A stretch of 64,000 bases of DNA. It comes from Melampsora larici-populina 98AG31. Lineage: Eukaryota; Basidiomycota; Pucciniomycetes; Pucciniales; Melampsoraceae. The DNA lies in contig NW_006768769.1 in the NCBI RefSeq assembly GCF_000204055.1, positions 1,043,794-1,107,793 on the forward strand, read 5' to 3'. Under the pieces are notes generated by a model, which saw only the letters and a list, made by a program, of their open reading frames with translations, was not told the origin of the DNA and did not search any database. Below are positions 44,618 to 56,398 of this stretch, piece after piece. Position numbers and translations under genes: made by a program. Within the stretch, counting starts at the first letter, position 1; each line of letters opens with the position of its first letter.

Positions 44618-46776
44618 TCTTTATTCAATCTTTTCTGGCATAAGATCGGAGAACAAAAAGAGACTTACAAATTACATGGAACTTATGTATGAGATGTATG
44701 AGATGATTGATCAAGTAAGAAAAGAGAAAGGAAGAAGTCAGCATACATTATATGAAAGTAATCTTTTTTTATCAGTTTGTCTTTTTTGAATTGAGTTTTC
44801 AACATTGTTTGTAAAGATCTTATTTGAGTTATACATGCACAACAAGCAAACAAACAAACAGATATATCCGTGAGGAGTACATACAACAGCGGTAAGGTTC
44901 TTTCAATTTTATCATTCACTTCTTGGTGCATTGGTGGTGTGTGCACCTGATACCTGGTAAATAATCTCAACACCCTACATTTATATGGTTATAGCATCAA
45001 ACTTGTAAATTTTATGATGCCATCATATTTGTCTGATCTAGACTTTATTATGCTTTGAGGATCAATGTAGGTCAGAAGGAGTGAGGAGAGAACTTGGACC
45101 CTTCCCATAAAGGCCGTGATGAAGTCTACAGTTACAAAATCCATCCATCTATATATTTCATTGGTTTTCTCAAGTGCAATTGGGTAATGGGGACAAGCGG
45201 GAATATTTCAACTATCAATGGTGACCCCTTGTTCAACCATTATTAGTTTTAGATCACCTCTAAAATTTACCTTTACAAATTCTAGCTCTTAAAGCTCCTT
45301 CCCAACAGAATACTTTACCAGCTCCTATTTCAAAATTCCTTGTTAAAAGAAACCCCTTGCTTTATTGACCATTATATGAGTGTTGAATCTTTTCTTGGAA
45401 ACTAGATCTTTAGAAAACACCTATTTCTTAGTACTCACTGCTCCATTGTTATTACCCGCATCCCAGCTATCAGTCCTTTTACCGTGTTTTCTCGAAGTTC
45501 TATCTCTCAAGACTTGTTCCGCTAACCTAGGTTGGTCAGACTTCTCCTTTGTTGGTCAAATCCCCATAATGTTAAAAATTTGGGCTACTCTAAACTCTCG
45601 AGTTTAAGAGTTAACTCCAGGCGCAAGCTTGACCACCTGTCTTCTGTTATCTAAACAGTGGGCCTTGGACCAATATCCGTTTCAAAAGAACAAAGCTTAG
45701 TTAACAATACTAACTAGCGGTGTCTTTCTTTAAAACCAGTAGATACTAACTACGTACCTATTCCCCGTAACCAGCGGATTACTTACTAGTCAGGGATCCT
45801 ATTACGAACTCGTTCTTAGGCTATTCGTAAGTATAATTGGCTACCACCCTAAAAAAACTGAATCTTTAATGGCTGGGAGGCCGAAGTATCCAAAGTTTTA
45901 GGCACTTTTTGGCCAACTTCAACCCCACTATATATGTGTCAAGCTTTCACCGATGGACGCTTTCCCAAATCACGAGAAAAACATTAATCATGATCAAGAT
46001 TTTTTTGGGTGAACGTTCAAACATCGCTAGCCGTTCATCGCAGTCTCCTTCATGTTTTCTTGAAAAGTGCAGACCTGCTCAATTGCATAAAACTATTTAA
46101 AGAAGTCAAGAAAAGATAACTATCACACCTAGATATCATGGCGATCTAGTCGGAACCCGTGATTTTGAGCCTTTTACATGTTTTGACCATCCCTTGAATC
46201 AAAGGTATAAACTTGATTCTGAATGAAAAGAAATCGGTGGCACCGCCAGGTGTTCGATGGAGATCAGTGAGAATTATAGGACATCTCGATTTTCAATGGG
46301 GGAAGCCTCGATGGAACCGAAGGAGCGCCATCGACTTCGTTGATGAGTTCATCGTGAAACGAAGTTATGAATATTATTTTTGATCCCTTCTTCGGATTTA
46401 TCACACCGTTGAATTACCGATGATCTCTACGATACCTTCTTCCAAGCTCGGTGTAATTTTCATGACGAGTCTCGGCGAAGTAAAGTCATAAAGAGGTGGA
46501 ATAACCAATCAACTCCTTACTCTTTCCGCTCACTCATGAAATCCTTGAAACAGGGATTGATTAGCTGATCGATGAAACTTCTGTGCCCATATTTGATAAA
46601 ACGACGAGCTTCATTTTTTTATCTTAAAATCTCATACTTATCCCAAGTTTACGAATTATTTAACCCACATTATCAACCTTTGTAAATATTCAATATACGT
46701 TATCAGGCATCAAGCATACAAATCAAATCAAATTCTTTTTTACTATTTCAGACACAAACCAGGATTCACAAAGAAG
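44618..46776. other. Intergenic; no gene supported
   Basis: Only short open frames, none spliced. The first 300 bp are presumably the RAD23 3' flank, and the last few hundred bases the promoter of the repeat-protein gene at 46777. I saw no tRNA or rRNA. Confidence 0.4.
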
Positions 46777-48275
46777 ATGATCTTACATTCTACTTTAGTG
46801 TTTTCCCATATGTTCTTCCTTATGGTAAGTGAGATAAAAACAAAATAGGAATAAAAAATCCCTATAGCTAATGATTAACCACTTTCATTAAACATTCAAT
46901 AGCTAAAGGAAACCAAATCAGAATTTGCAATCATAAAATTCAAATGGGCAGAAGCAGATCCAGACTTTGCAGGTGAAGTGAGAGTATCTTGGGGGCGAGA
47001 TGGAACTTGTCAGCTACCAGGAGGGAATCTGGGACAGCAAAATATGGGACAAGGATATGGGCAACAAGGATCTATGCAACAAGGAAATATGCAAAGAAGA
47101 GATATCCAAAGGAGAAATATGCAACAAGGATCTTTGCAACAAGGATATGGTCAACAAGGATCTATGCAACAAGGATATGGTCAACAAGGATCCATGCAAC
47201 AAGGATATGGTCAACAAGGATCTATGCAACAGGGATCTGTGCAACAAGGATATGGTCAACAAGGATATGGTCAACAAGGATCTGTGCAACAAGGATATGG
47301 TCAACAAGGATCTATGCAACAAGGATATGGTCAACAAGGATCTATGCAACAAGGGTATGGCCAACAAGAATATGGCCAAGGAGGGTATGGCCAACAAGGA
47401 TATGGTCAACAGGGATATGGCCAACAAGGATATGGTCAACAGGGATATTCCCAACAAGGATATTCCCAACAAGGATATGGACAACAGGGATATGGCCAAC
47501 AAGGATATTCCCAACAAGGATATGGACAACAGGGATATGTCCAACAGGGATATGGCCAACAGGGATCTGGCCAACAAATTCAAGCTAGTGGTACTTGTAG
47601 TGATCCTACAATGGATTTAACACTTAAGGATCCAGCACAGGGAGATACAATGGGTTATCCTAAGTCTACATGGCAATATAATGCTACAGATAATGGTGCC
47701 TGTAATTCATTGAATACATTCCTTTACAGTATCTTTCCAAAAGGAGATCAAAAATCACCTCAACAGTTCAGGGTGAAGGTAAGAGAAGTAAGTAATGCTT
47801 TGAAAGAGGCCCTTCAAATTCTATATTTTCACTTCTTTTTTTGAAATACCACAAATCATTTACTGATCAATGAAAATCCTTCCATTTTTTTTGAAAATAA
47901 TCTTATGATGGTTTTGAATTTTTAGATTTGTTGTGGTAAGTAAATCAAGCTTCTCATACATATCAACTTATAGAAAGTTGACTAAATCTACTTTCTTGAA
48001 AATTTTGCCTCCCCATAGACAAAAATTGTAAAGAAAACAGTTTACCTAGTGTTGATTGTATGTATGGTAAGTAAATCTGATCAAATCAAATAAATTAAAG
48101 AGAAAAAAATTCAACTCATCACTCATCATTATTAATAGGTCCACCTGGTAAGGTGTTAAATTGGAATGGATATTGGATTGATCCTTGCTTCAATTTACCA
48201 AAAAATCAAACTCAACCAGCTCCCACCCAACCAGCTCCAAACCAGCAAGCTCCAACACAACCAGCTCCTGTTTGA
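46777..48275 (+). CDS. Probable secreted Gln/Gly/Tyr-repeat cysteine-containing protein
   Basis: Five exons, 46777-46824, 46903-47778, a 10-nt micro-exon 47926-47935, 48019-48066 and 48139-48275, are in phase and encode 372 aa. Exon 1 ([16 protein letters not shown]) looks like a short signal peptide. A small N-terminal part ([17 protein letters not shown]) precedes about 180 residues of [14 protein letters not shown] repeats. A cysteine-bearing C-terminal part follows ([38 protein letters not shown]), and the protein ends in [12 protein letters not shown] repeats. The Cys residues fall in short separate exons, typical of small secreted fungal proteins. A wall, matrix or host-interface role is inferred; no family recognised. 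Confidence 0.75.
47044..47577 (+). repeat. In-frame minisatellite, 15/30-bp units
   Basis: The units caaggatatggtcaa and caaggatctatgcaa alternate, then give way to a pure 15-bp caaggatatggccaa type toward the 3' end. The array encodes GYGQQ and GSMQQ blocks. Unit lengths divisible by three preserve the frame, and long frames stay open in all three plus-strand phases and one minus-strand phase across the array. Confidence 0.9.
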
Positions 48276-49298
48276 ATTTTATCTCAGAATGAAAAATATC
48301 TTTTCCACACTTATCTAACATGTACCTTGACAGACATTTCTTATACACTGTTTATTGTATTTTCCTTTATTTTGGGTTTTCTTTTTGGACTATTAGCACA
48401 ACCCAAACCTGAAAAGATTGACTTTTGGAAAGAAAACCCAGTTCTTTCATGTTACAATTTTCTTGGAGTTGAAATATTATAAATTATCACAAATAAATTG
48501 TTATATGAAAATAACATGTTCAATTACGCTTGACAAAACTTCAATATACCTCATTACTAGAACATAGTCAGGCTAGCCTGCATTCAAATTCAGCAAGTTT
48601 CAAACCTCAAATACATAAACATTCAAAGCCCAAGTGCTTGAGCAATAAAATGTAAGGAGAGCAATTCATTTGATAAATTCAGATCTTTAATTTGCCTTGA
48701 TTGGCTTAGACAATCTATACTCTCAATCTCAATCTCAACCAAATAGTCTATCTGTTACTGCTGATGTGTTCAGACTAAATGGGAAGTAATATATTACAGG
48801 TTGAGCAATTGAAGTTGAAACAAACAAGTAAGTAAATGGAAATTGATTATCTGAACCTTTGAATCTTATGTTCAACACCCAACATAATTCTCATAAGAAA
48901 TCAATTAGATAACCCCCTGCTTTACATTCTTTTATGTAAGATTCTCATCTTTCTAGTATTCCTTGTGATGATTGAATTATTGAAAATATTAAATCATCTT
49001 TTTCACAAATTTAAGTTTTGGTTACTCACTGCTGTATTCCAAACCTCAACCTTGATAAATCAAATTCTGAGTGGAAAATACTAAGCAGTATAAATAGAGG
49101 CCATCTGATCAACAGATTTGAATCATTACACATTTTACGGGTACATATATTTGCCAACATTGCACATGACTCAAGATGAAGATGTGTCAATTGAGACCTT
49201 AACCTTGAAGCTGAATGCACTGAGCTTTTATCTTCAAGGAGGGTTGTGAAAATTGAAATTTAGTTAATGAATTATCTGACTAAAAATGACAAACTTAA
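48276..49298. other. Intergenic; nothing seen
   Basis: AT-rich 3' flank of the repeat-protein gene, with no recognisable gene or element before the MITE at 49299. Confidence 0.4.
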
Positions 49299-49840
49299 CA
49301 AAGTCCCTTGCAGGCGGTAAACCCCAAAGACTGTGTAGGGACTTATGCCAAGTGTGGCCTTCCTGGCTTGAGAGGTCATGAGATTTGGTAGAGGGAAAAT
49401 GGACTCAAAGGAAAACTTTTGTCAGGTGAAAGAGTTTTTGATTTCCTCTTGAGTGATTTAAGTCCTGCTTCTTGTACAAATGACCCTCAATCCAGAACCT
49501 CCATGTCTTGAGCCATCCTCAAGTTTTCATTGCAATCCAATTTTTTTTTTGATTTTTACATACACTTGTGTCATTTGTGTAACATGTGCCACTTTGGATT
49601 TTTAGTAAATGTAAACTCAAAAACAGCTCAAGATATCAAGGATCTGAGTCTAGGGTCCTCCTTGAAAGAAGCAGGACTTCAATCCCCCCAGGCATATTAT
49701 GCACAAGTCTCCTGTGGCAAAAGTTTTTCTTGGGGACCATTTTTTCCCTACTAAAACCCAAAACCTTTCACGCCAGGAAGCTCACACTCGGCGCAAGTAC
49801 CTACACAGGATTCGGGTTTTACCGCCTGCGAGGGACTTTG
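49299..49840. mobile_element. Long-TIR MITE, about 542 bp
   Basis: The left end caaagtcccttgcaggcggt (49299 onward) matches the reverse complement of gcctgcgagggactttg ending at 49840. Similarity continues inward over roughly 250 bp per arm, including cttcctggc and gtcctgcttctt blocks. Arms diverge by perhaps 15-20 percent. No target duplication was evident and there is no coding capacity, so the superfamily is open. Confidence 0.7.
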
Positions 49841-50210
49841 AAGTTGGTAAAAATGAGCCCCCCTAATAAACATCAAAGTTTTTCAAGAAGGTTGAAGGAC
49901 AGTGCGGGTCAAGTACAAATGTGTATGTAACGGTTTTTACAAGTGAGCTGTATGGAAATTCCTTTGAATGTAAAGTTTCCTTTTTTATGGAAAACTTGAA
50001 TTTGAAAGGAACTCATCAAACTCAGATTCAAACCGAAAAGAACTCAGCAGAACCACTTCTCATTAAAATCATGTCAACTTATCATCTCATCAACACTTTT
50101 GATCATTCAACTTCAAACCTAAAATCAATAATACCAAATCAAACCATCAAATCCATCAAACCCATCAAACCCATTGAACCGATCAAACCCATTGAACCAA
50201 TCGAACCAAA

Positions 50211-51201
50211 ATGTTTCAAACTTTCGAAAGTCACGCACATCAATGGGTAGATAGATATACAATAGCAGTCAACCAATATTGTGAAAAAAGCTTTGCAGAA
50301 ACCCCATCAAACCAATCAGCCCTCGAAAACTACATTCGAATCACCTCATCCCAAGACATTCCACCCATCACACCATCCCAATTAACTTCAAACTCGAATT
50401 TAAAAACCAATTCAGATAATCTAAATGAAGATGAAGGAGTAGTAGAAGGAAGTGGAATGAGATCATATGAAGTCGATCCAAAACTAACCAAACCAATCGT
50501 TCTAGGCTCTAACAAACTAATCCCGATCTCACCAGCTTATATAGACAACGACAAAGATTTCGAACGTCAAGACCCATCGAATGTATACCATCAATTCTCA
50601 AGTATTGATAAAACCTATATCTCTCTTTCAGGAAACTTATATCAATTAAGAGAAGTTATAGATTATTGGTTACCATTGTCAAAGATTTCAGAAGGAAGAA
50701 TTAAATGGTTACCTTCTAAATTAATTGAAGAAATTAGGATTAGAACTATAAACGAATTGAATTTCATTCAAAATTGTTTTACTGAAAGATTACAGATTTT
50801 GAATAATTCACTTTGTAAATTGAGAGAAGGCTCATTTGGTGGTAGATTAAATACCAAATCACTTACAAATGTACAAATGTAAGTCAACTCCAAAACAACA
50901 AATTCAAACTTGATTCTCTTTCCATTCACTTGATTTTTTTGCTTTCGATGATGATGCAGGAAGGAACTGACTAATATTTTGGGTTTTGANNNNNNNNNNN
51001 NNNNNNNNNNNNNNNNNNNNNNNNNNNNNNNNNNNNNNNNNNNNNNNNNNNNNNNNNNNNNNNNNNNNNNNNNNNNNNNNNNNNNNNNNTTCTAGATGGG
51101 AAAGAGTTACGTTTTCATTATTATTGAAAGTCTTGGGTTTACCTGCACTTAATGCTGGACTTCAACATGATTTTCCTGGTTATGATGCTGAACTTAATTA
51201 A
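50211..51201 (+). CDS. Unknown protein gene interrupted by assembly gap
   Basis: ATG 50211 opens a 668-nt exon (to 50878) beginning MFQTFESHAHQWVDRYTIAV. Exon 2 starts at 50960 (KELTNILGF) and enters 100 Ns. After the gap an open segment ends LNAGLQHDFPGYDAELN at 51201. The middle contains helical, aromatic-rich sequence (LSGNLYQLREVIDYWLPLSK). No signal peptide or recognised domain. The frame after the gap differs from exon 2 if the gap is taken as exactly 100, so missing exons or length are likely. A degenerate 12-bp repeat at 50150-50205 (cccatcaaa/cccattgaa type) lies just before the start codon, and the frame reading through it (50071-50247) is not in phase with this gene. Confidence 0.65.
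50990..51089. other. Assembly gap, 100 N
   Basis: Exactly 100 undetermined bases inside the gene starting at 50211. Confidence 0.99.
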
Positions 51202-53081
51202 AATTCTTGTTTTCTTTTCTTTTCTTGGTTTGGATTTGAATGCGGGGTTTTTGTTCGTCAATTTTATGGGGGTTTAGCTTGATGAATAAGGTCTTGGGGA
51301 TCATTACTTGAGATCTTTTTCACTTTTTTGTGTGTTTTTACTTCTCTTGGATTCTTTACAATCATACTAAAAAATTACAAAGATCAACCGTTATAATAAA
51401 CTTACTGAAAAAAAACTGTTGAAATAGTTTTGCATTCTTCTTGTGACATGGTGTGCATGTATGTATGATGTTGTTGCGATAAAAATAAAAGAAAAAACCA
51501 ATAAAGTTTGATTTAAAGTTGCTCATGAATTGTTTTTTCTCGTCACATATTTGATAAAGAAAACAGGATGGGTAAGGAAATGGCTGTTTAACAGGATTCA
51601 AATCTGATGTTACAATTTTTGATTTTAATTGTTTTAATTGTAAGAAAAATAAAAACCAAAGTGCGGTTACAAGTTATCTGTGGGGGAGTTAATTTCATTA
51701 CCCCAGTACACAACTTTTTGTGGTGTACCGGGTCTACCACAGCTTTACTCATCCCATATTTTTACAGAATGATACAGGTACCTTTAGGCACCTAGAACAT
51801 TCATAAAAAATTGATCTTTTGTTGTAAAATTTATGAAATCAGATCAACTTTTTATGACAAAAGTCCTAAAAAGTTTGAACTTGAGCCTCCTTAATATAAG
51901 TTCAGTTTGTCTTATAAGAAAAGAAATGAAACTCTGAGATACACGAGATTAAAATATGTACATTATATCCATTGTTGTGAATTCAACAGCAGAGAAAGTG
52001 AAAAAAATTGACCAGTGAGAAGCCAAGAACAAGAAGCCCTTTGAGCAAGAAAATAGGGCTTCTTATTTTAACTCAGAAAAAAAGGCAACCTTCTTAAAAT
52101 CAAACTTAAAGGCATCAAAGGACCCCGGAATTGTCCTAGGTAGGGGGTCGCCTAAAATCACTGATTTTGTTCTAGTTCATAACCCGCAAAAAATCCATGA
52201 CTTTTGCAAAAATTACCAGTGTCAGACGTCTTTCTCCCGTATGTTTTGATTGATTCTGGTGGTGTGGTCAACCAAAATTTAGGTTTCATACCTTCTAGAC
52301 CTCCAGGTTTGAACCATGTTTTTGGTAGTTTGAAGGGAAAATCAAACTTCATTTATTTTTGGTGGAAAAGATGCAAAAAAATGATATTTGAGCTTTAAGG
52401 CAAACAGGTCAATAGGAACAAATCATCAGAAATGACAGTGCTCATATATGATATACATTGTACTATTAGATTTATGGTTTAGTTACAAAACCATGTAACT
52501 AAACTTCATCATCATTTGCTTTGATTGGCCTTACTTATAAGCTGACCAATTCATTTCTTGCAGCATCTTTCATTCCCTCTGTGCTAGCCAGGTGCAATGT
52601 GACAGAGCGGGATGCTCATAGTAACTTCATTTCTTTTTTTGGAAACACAAAGCAGATGTGTGGGATCTCTAAAATTAAATGAATCAGTATCAGTCTCCTT
52701 GAAGTTGGAAAAGGATAAAGGTTTGAAGGAGTTAATTAAAGATCTTCTCAGACATCTTACACAAAACAAAAACAAAATCTACATAATCAAATTCATACAC
52801 TTATGCACATCTGTGTCATAATTTCATAGATCTTGGACTTTATGAAATTCATACATCCACATGCAACCACACTTTTTTTTTCAAAAAAAATAAATAAATC
52901 CATACATGTTTCACTACCATTTCATACATTTCTTTTTTCCAAAATTCATACCTCCCAGGTTAATGGGCTTTGGCAAGGATTAACTGGGTCTTGTTATCAG
53001 CCTATATCTTAGACCTTGTAAGTACCTCTACAAGTACCTGATCTAGAGGTGCTTGTAAGGTTTATAAAGTGAGTTATAATT
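51202..53081. other. Intergenic; small inverted repeats only
   Basis: No gene supported. A hairpin of aagaagccct / agggcttctt lies at about 52029-52065. T- and A-rich low complexity occurs around 52860-52940. Confidence 0.4.
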
Positions 53082-54052
53082 TACAGCTATTCACGAAATT
53101 CGTGTCCTGTTCGCACTTTTTTTTTCTTTTTCCCCCCCCCAAATACAGCTGACGCGCAGCGCAGCAAACCTGTATCACACCGTGGATTTGGTCAACCCCA
53201 AACCCCGCGGGCCACTTCCTCCCTCTTCCTCCCTCTGATTCTGTGCTCGCCACGTTGCGAATTTTCACACCCAATCCGTGATCATGATCGATCCCTACCA
53301 ACTTATCTACTCCACTCTCCTTCAATTCACATACGAATCACAAACTGGGAATCAAGTTAGTAAGTGGATATAAACTTCCTTGAAAAGCTATTATCATCGG
53401 TCTGAATTCTGGTTCTGATGTGTTTGTAATCTTTTTTCTTTGAGGTTATGGAAGAATATAGTCACTGGTTCATGTCACTTAAAGCACATCCATTCGGAAC
53501 CAAAAAAATAAGTAGTGATCCAATCTAATCAAACCAAAATCAATCTGATCGATCAAATTATCAAAATGATAATGGTGGTGCTATCAAATGCTTTCCTGAC
53601 GCATTCTGATTACTTGATTGATATTCTATAGGCTCACTCTTCAGTATTTGGAGCCATCCTGAACCAAGGAGTTCAGTGTGGAATTGATGACAGATCAACC
53701 AAACTTGAATACCTAGATATCTAAATGTTTTGAGGTGATGAGTGATTGGTTTCTTAAATGGATTCTTTACATTTGAACAATGTAGCCTTTCGAAAGACTT
53801 TTCATAGTTGATTTTTGTGTTATCAAGTTCTTGAAAAATTTATGATCAATATTATGCTGTATCTTTTTCTCATCAATTCACGCCTTCAATCTCATTTTCC
53901 TAATACTGCTTCAAACACTTCATAATTCTTTGGTAGAATTAACAACCTGGTCAAATCATCACTTGGGTGGATTTGCAAAACATGACTTGAGGGGAGATAT
54001 ATGAAAGACATATGGACGATACACATCTTAAACATCAAAAAATCGATTTCTT

Positions 54053-54307
54053 GTGACAACTTCGACTTGCAGCAGTTACTGGCTTTGGTCTCTGCACCAT
54101 GAATTCCAGTCTAAACATCCAAGGATCTCTCAGATGAATAACCTTGGTTCATCTCATGCTATCCTGAGTCCAGAGACCGCTGAAGCTTTAGATCTCCGAG
54201 GCGTTCAAAAGGAGCCATTTTGCTTGCAAAAACATGTTTACGGATCTGATGGCGCGAGCAATGTTGTACTCATCAAATTCGAAGACGGGATGATTGGCCT
54301 TTTCTAA
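54053..54307 (+). pseudogene. Open frame inside the non-autonomous element, unassigned
   Basis: An 84-codon frame whose C-terminal half (YGSDGASNVVLIKFEDGMIG) reads like genuine protein, but it has no recognised family. On the opposite strand an acceptor at 54307-54308 could instead join this stretch to the upstream minus-strand exon and reach a stop soon after. The strand of any real gene is uncertain. Confidence 0.3.
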
Positions 54308-54523
54308 ACAAGTGTGAAATTGAATTGATTGCATATCACATCGACTAAACAAGTAAAAAGAATGATTGGATACGATTGAATAACTAATTATGTGTTTGGC
54401 TCCAGAGTTGTAAGGGAAGTAAACCAGTGACTAAAACTTCAAAGAAAAAAGGTTTACAAACGCATAGAAATCAGAATTTGAAATGATGATATCAGTTTTT
54501 CAAGGAAATTTATAATCACTTAC

Positions 54524-54790
54524 TAATGGATATATCTTGATCGCTATTTCTTTCCATGGTGGTGATTCATCTTTAATTAACTCTTTACCTTCACATTTGA
54601 TTTCAAGTCCTGTAGATTCTGCTTTAGCTTTTGACATCCATCTATACTGTATAAAAAAAAGGAGACTCGGAATCTCAGTTATTTATTCATATAACATTTT
54701 GAAGAGATGAGAGAGATGTAAACTTACAGATTCATATATTGTGAATTGAGGTTGATAAGTTGATGAGTCAATAGTGAGAGTGAACAGCAA
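54524..54790 (-). pseudogene. Two spliced exons of an unidentified gene carried by the element
   Basis: Minus-strand segment ending at 54728 (SSTYQPQFTIYES, then a GTAAGT donor) joins in phase 0 to exon 54646-54524 (YRWMSKAKAESTGLEIKCEG and following, ending ...IKIYPL before a GTAAGT donor). Consistent splice sites, phase and amino-acid composition argue for a real host-derived exon pair. The 5' part runs into the right TIR, so the gene is truncated. Confidence 0.45.
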
Positions 54791-55129
54791 TCAATCGTGA
54801 TCACTCGGCATGCGGAGTTGGTGTGAAAATTATCGACGTGGCAAGCACCAAATCGGAGGGAGGATGTATCTCAGGAGATCCCGGGGTTCGGGCTGTTCGG
54901 GGTTGACCAAATCCACGGTGTGATACAGGCTTGCTGCGCTGCGCGTCAGCTGTATTTGGGGGGGAAAAAAGAAAAAAAAAGTGCGAACAGGACACGAATT
55001 TCGTGAATAGCTGTACAATACATATTTGCAAAATTATCACCAACCCAAAATGGTTGGATGGGGTTTCATGCCTATAGAGAATTATGCTTGTGTAGTGTAT
55101 GCTTATACTAGAATTTCACTGTACCGCTG

Positions 55130-55775
55130 TCCAACCCCGGCCCCGACCTCTAAAGTTGTCATCCCTGAATATCAAGCCGTCACCCGGACCCAAAATCCGA
55201 CGGATATCCATCGGATCAACCGTCGAATCCGGGTGACACATGAGACCTTGGAACTATCCGGAGGCCGGATAGACCTGTTGGTCCAGTAGTCGGATGTAGG
55301 GGCAAAAAAAATCGATTCCAGCCGGATATCCGGCGGATATCTGATTAATAGGCCGGCGTGTATTTCAGATCATTGTAGTTAAAAAATATTAAAAATCTGT
55401 ACAAAACATGTTGAATTACCAAAAAAAAAACTAAAAATATCAATAAGGTCTGAGTGACAAGTCTTGAGAAGATCAAAAAAGAATGAAGACCAAAATGGGT
55501 CCCGGGACAGCCAAAAAACTACCCGGGACGCCCCGATTTTGGGTTCCATTCCCAGCTAAGGAGGTCTTTTTGACCGGAACGCCGGATATCCGGCGGATAG
55601 TCGGCTCGGCTATCGGGTCGTTTTTTTTAAAAAAAAAACCCCGGACGGGTATTCTCCGACGAGTCCGGATATTGGAAATATCCGTCGGCTCGGTGCTCGG
55701 AATGGCTAGACGTCGCCGGATAGTCGCCGGGTGACGGCTTGACCTGGATATTCCCCCACTTTACCCCGGCGATCA
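55130..55775. repeat. GC-rich block of GGATATCC-type palindromic motifs
   Basis: The 12-bp palindrome ccggatatccgg, followed by cggata, occurs near 55323 and 55585. Related forms (gacggatatccatcgg, ccggatattgg, aatatccgtcgg) recur throughout. The outer parts share caagccgtcacccgg in inverted orientation near 55170 and 55735, suggesting the ends of one old element. No coding capacity is convincing despite open frames at 55026-55289 and 55483-55734. Confidence 0.6.
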
Positions 55776-56021
55776 ATATGTAAATCCTGGGAGCTGATGA
55801 TGAGAATTAAATAAGGATGTAGAAATATTTTAGTGTGAGAAAGATTCGGTCATCTCGGTTCTTATTTGCATCCTTTGGATTTGGTGTAGGATTTATTTGT
55901 TATAAATATATATGTATTGAGTTTATGGGAGTTTTAAGTAAGATTTTGAAGGTGAGTGTGTTTTGAGATTTTGATTCTTGAGTGATCTGATTCTTGGATG
56001 TTGATTGTATTTGATTGGATT

Positions 56022-56298
56022 TGTTAGAGCTAAAGGTCAGCGCTCGTCGCTTCACCCGGTCCGTGAACACATCCAATCTTCGATAGTAATTTCATATAGG
56101 GAACTAACCTGTTAGAGCTAAAGGTCAGCGCTCGTCGCTTCACCCGGTCCGTGAACACATCCAATCTTCGATAGTGAAGAGAGGAATGGACCGGGAGAAG
56201 CCGAACTATATAAAGTATCTAACCTAACCCCGGTACAAAGATATGCTACTAGCTGTACAGGATTTTGTACTAGGCATGTATCGCCTGTAATCTCAACA
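56022..56298 (-). repeat. 3' LTR (left copy), with internal 88-bp duplication
   Basis: It contains two tandem copies, period 88 bp, of a segment beginning tgttagagctaaaggtcagc (56022 and 56110). The terminal 65 bp of the LTR are thus present twice within it. Confidence 0.95.
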
Positions 56299-56307
56299 CT
56301 CCCCCCC
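56299..56307 (-). promoter_or_regulatory. Polypurine tract of the Copia element
   Basis: On the minus strand GGGGGGGAG directly abuts the 3' LTR, the expected place and composition for the plus-strand DNA primer. Confidence 0.8.
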
Positions 56308-56398
56308 AGGACTAGACAAAATCCCCAAGACAAAAAAACGCGCACAAAAAATGAAAACATAAAGATTGAAAAAATGAAAAGTAAAGAAAGAAAAAAAA

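Larger units (their letters stand above)
53084..55013. mobile_element. Non-autonomous mariner-type element, 1930 bp, with captured-looking exons
   Basis: Ends CAGCTATTCACGAAATTCGT (53084) and its complement (to 55013) are flanked by TA (53082-53083 and 55014-55015). Terminal repeats of about 200 bp are nearly identical for the first 120 bp and share the layout of the 5.1-kb element: outer CAGCTATTC, pyrimidine/C tract, then AAATACAGCTGACGCGCAGC. No transposase or homolog of the second transposon gene is present. The interior holds exon-like sequence (54524-54790, minus; 54053-54307, plus), so it behaves like a Pack-type element. Being closer to perfect, its TIRs suggest more recent movement than the 5.1-kb copy. 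Confidence 0.87.

Noticed and set aside
47044..47577. Regular short repeats resembling a CRISPR array
   Set aside because: Units are contiguous and coding, without unique spacers, in a eukaryotic genome.
46989..47620. Long alternative frames across the Gln/Gly/Tyr repeat, on both strands
   Set aside because: Consequence of the 15-bp unit having no stops. Only the GYGQQ frame joins in phase to upstream and downstream exons.
54801..55043. Minus-strand frame over the right end of the 1.9-kb element
   Set aside because: It reads through the terminal inverted repeat; the equivalent frame appears at the left end.
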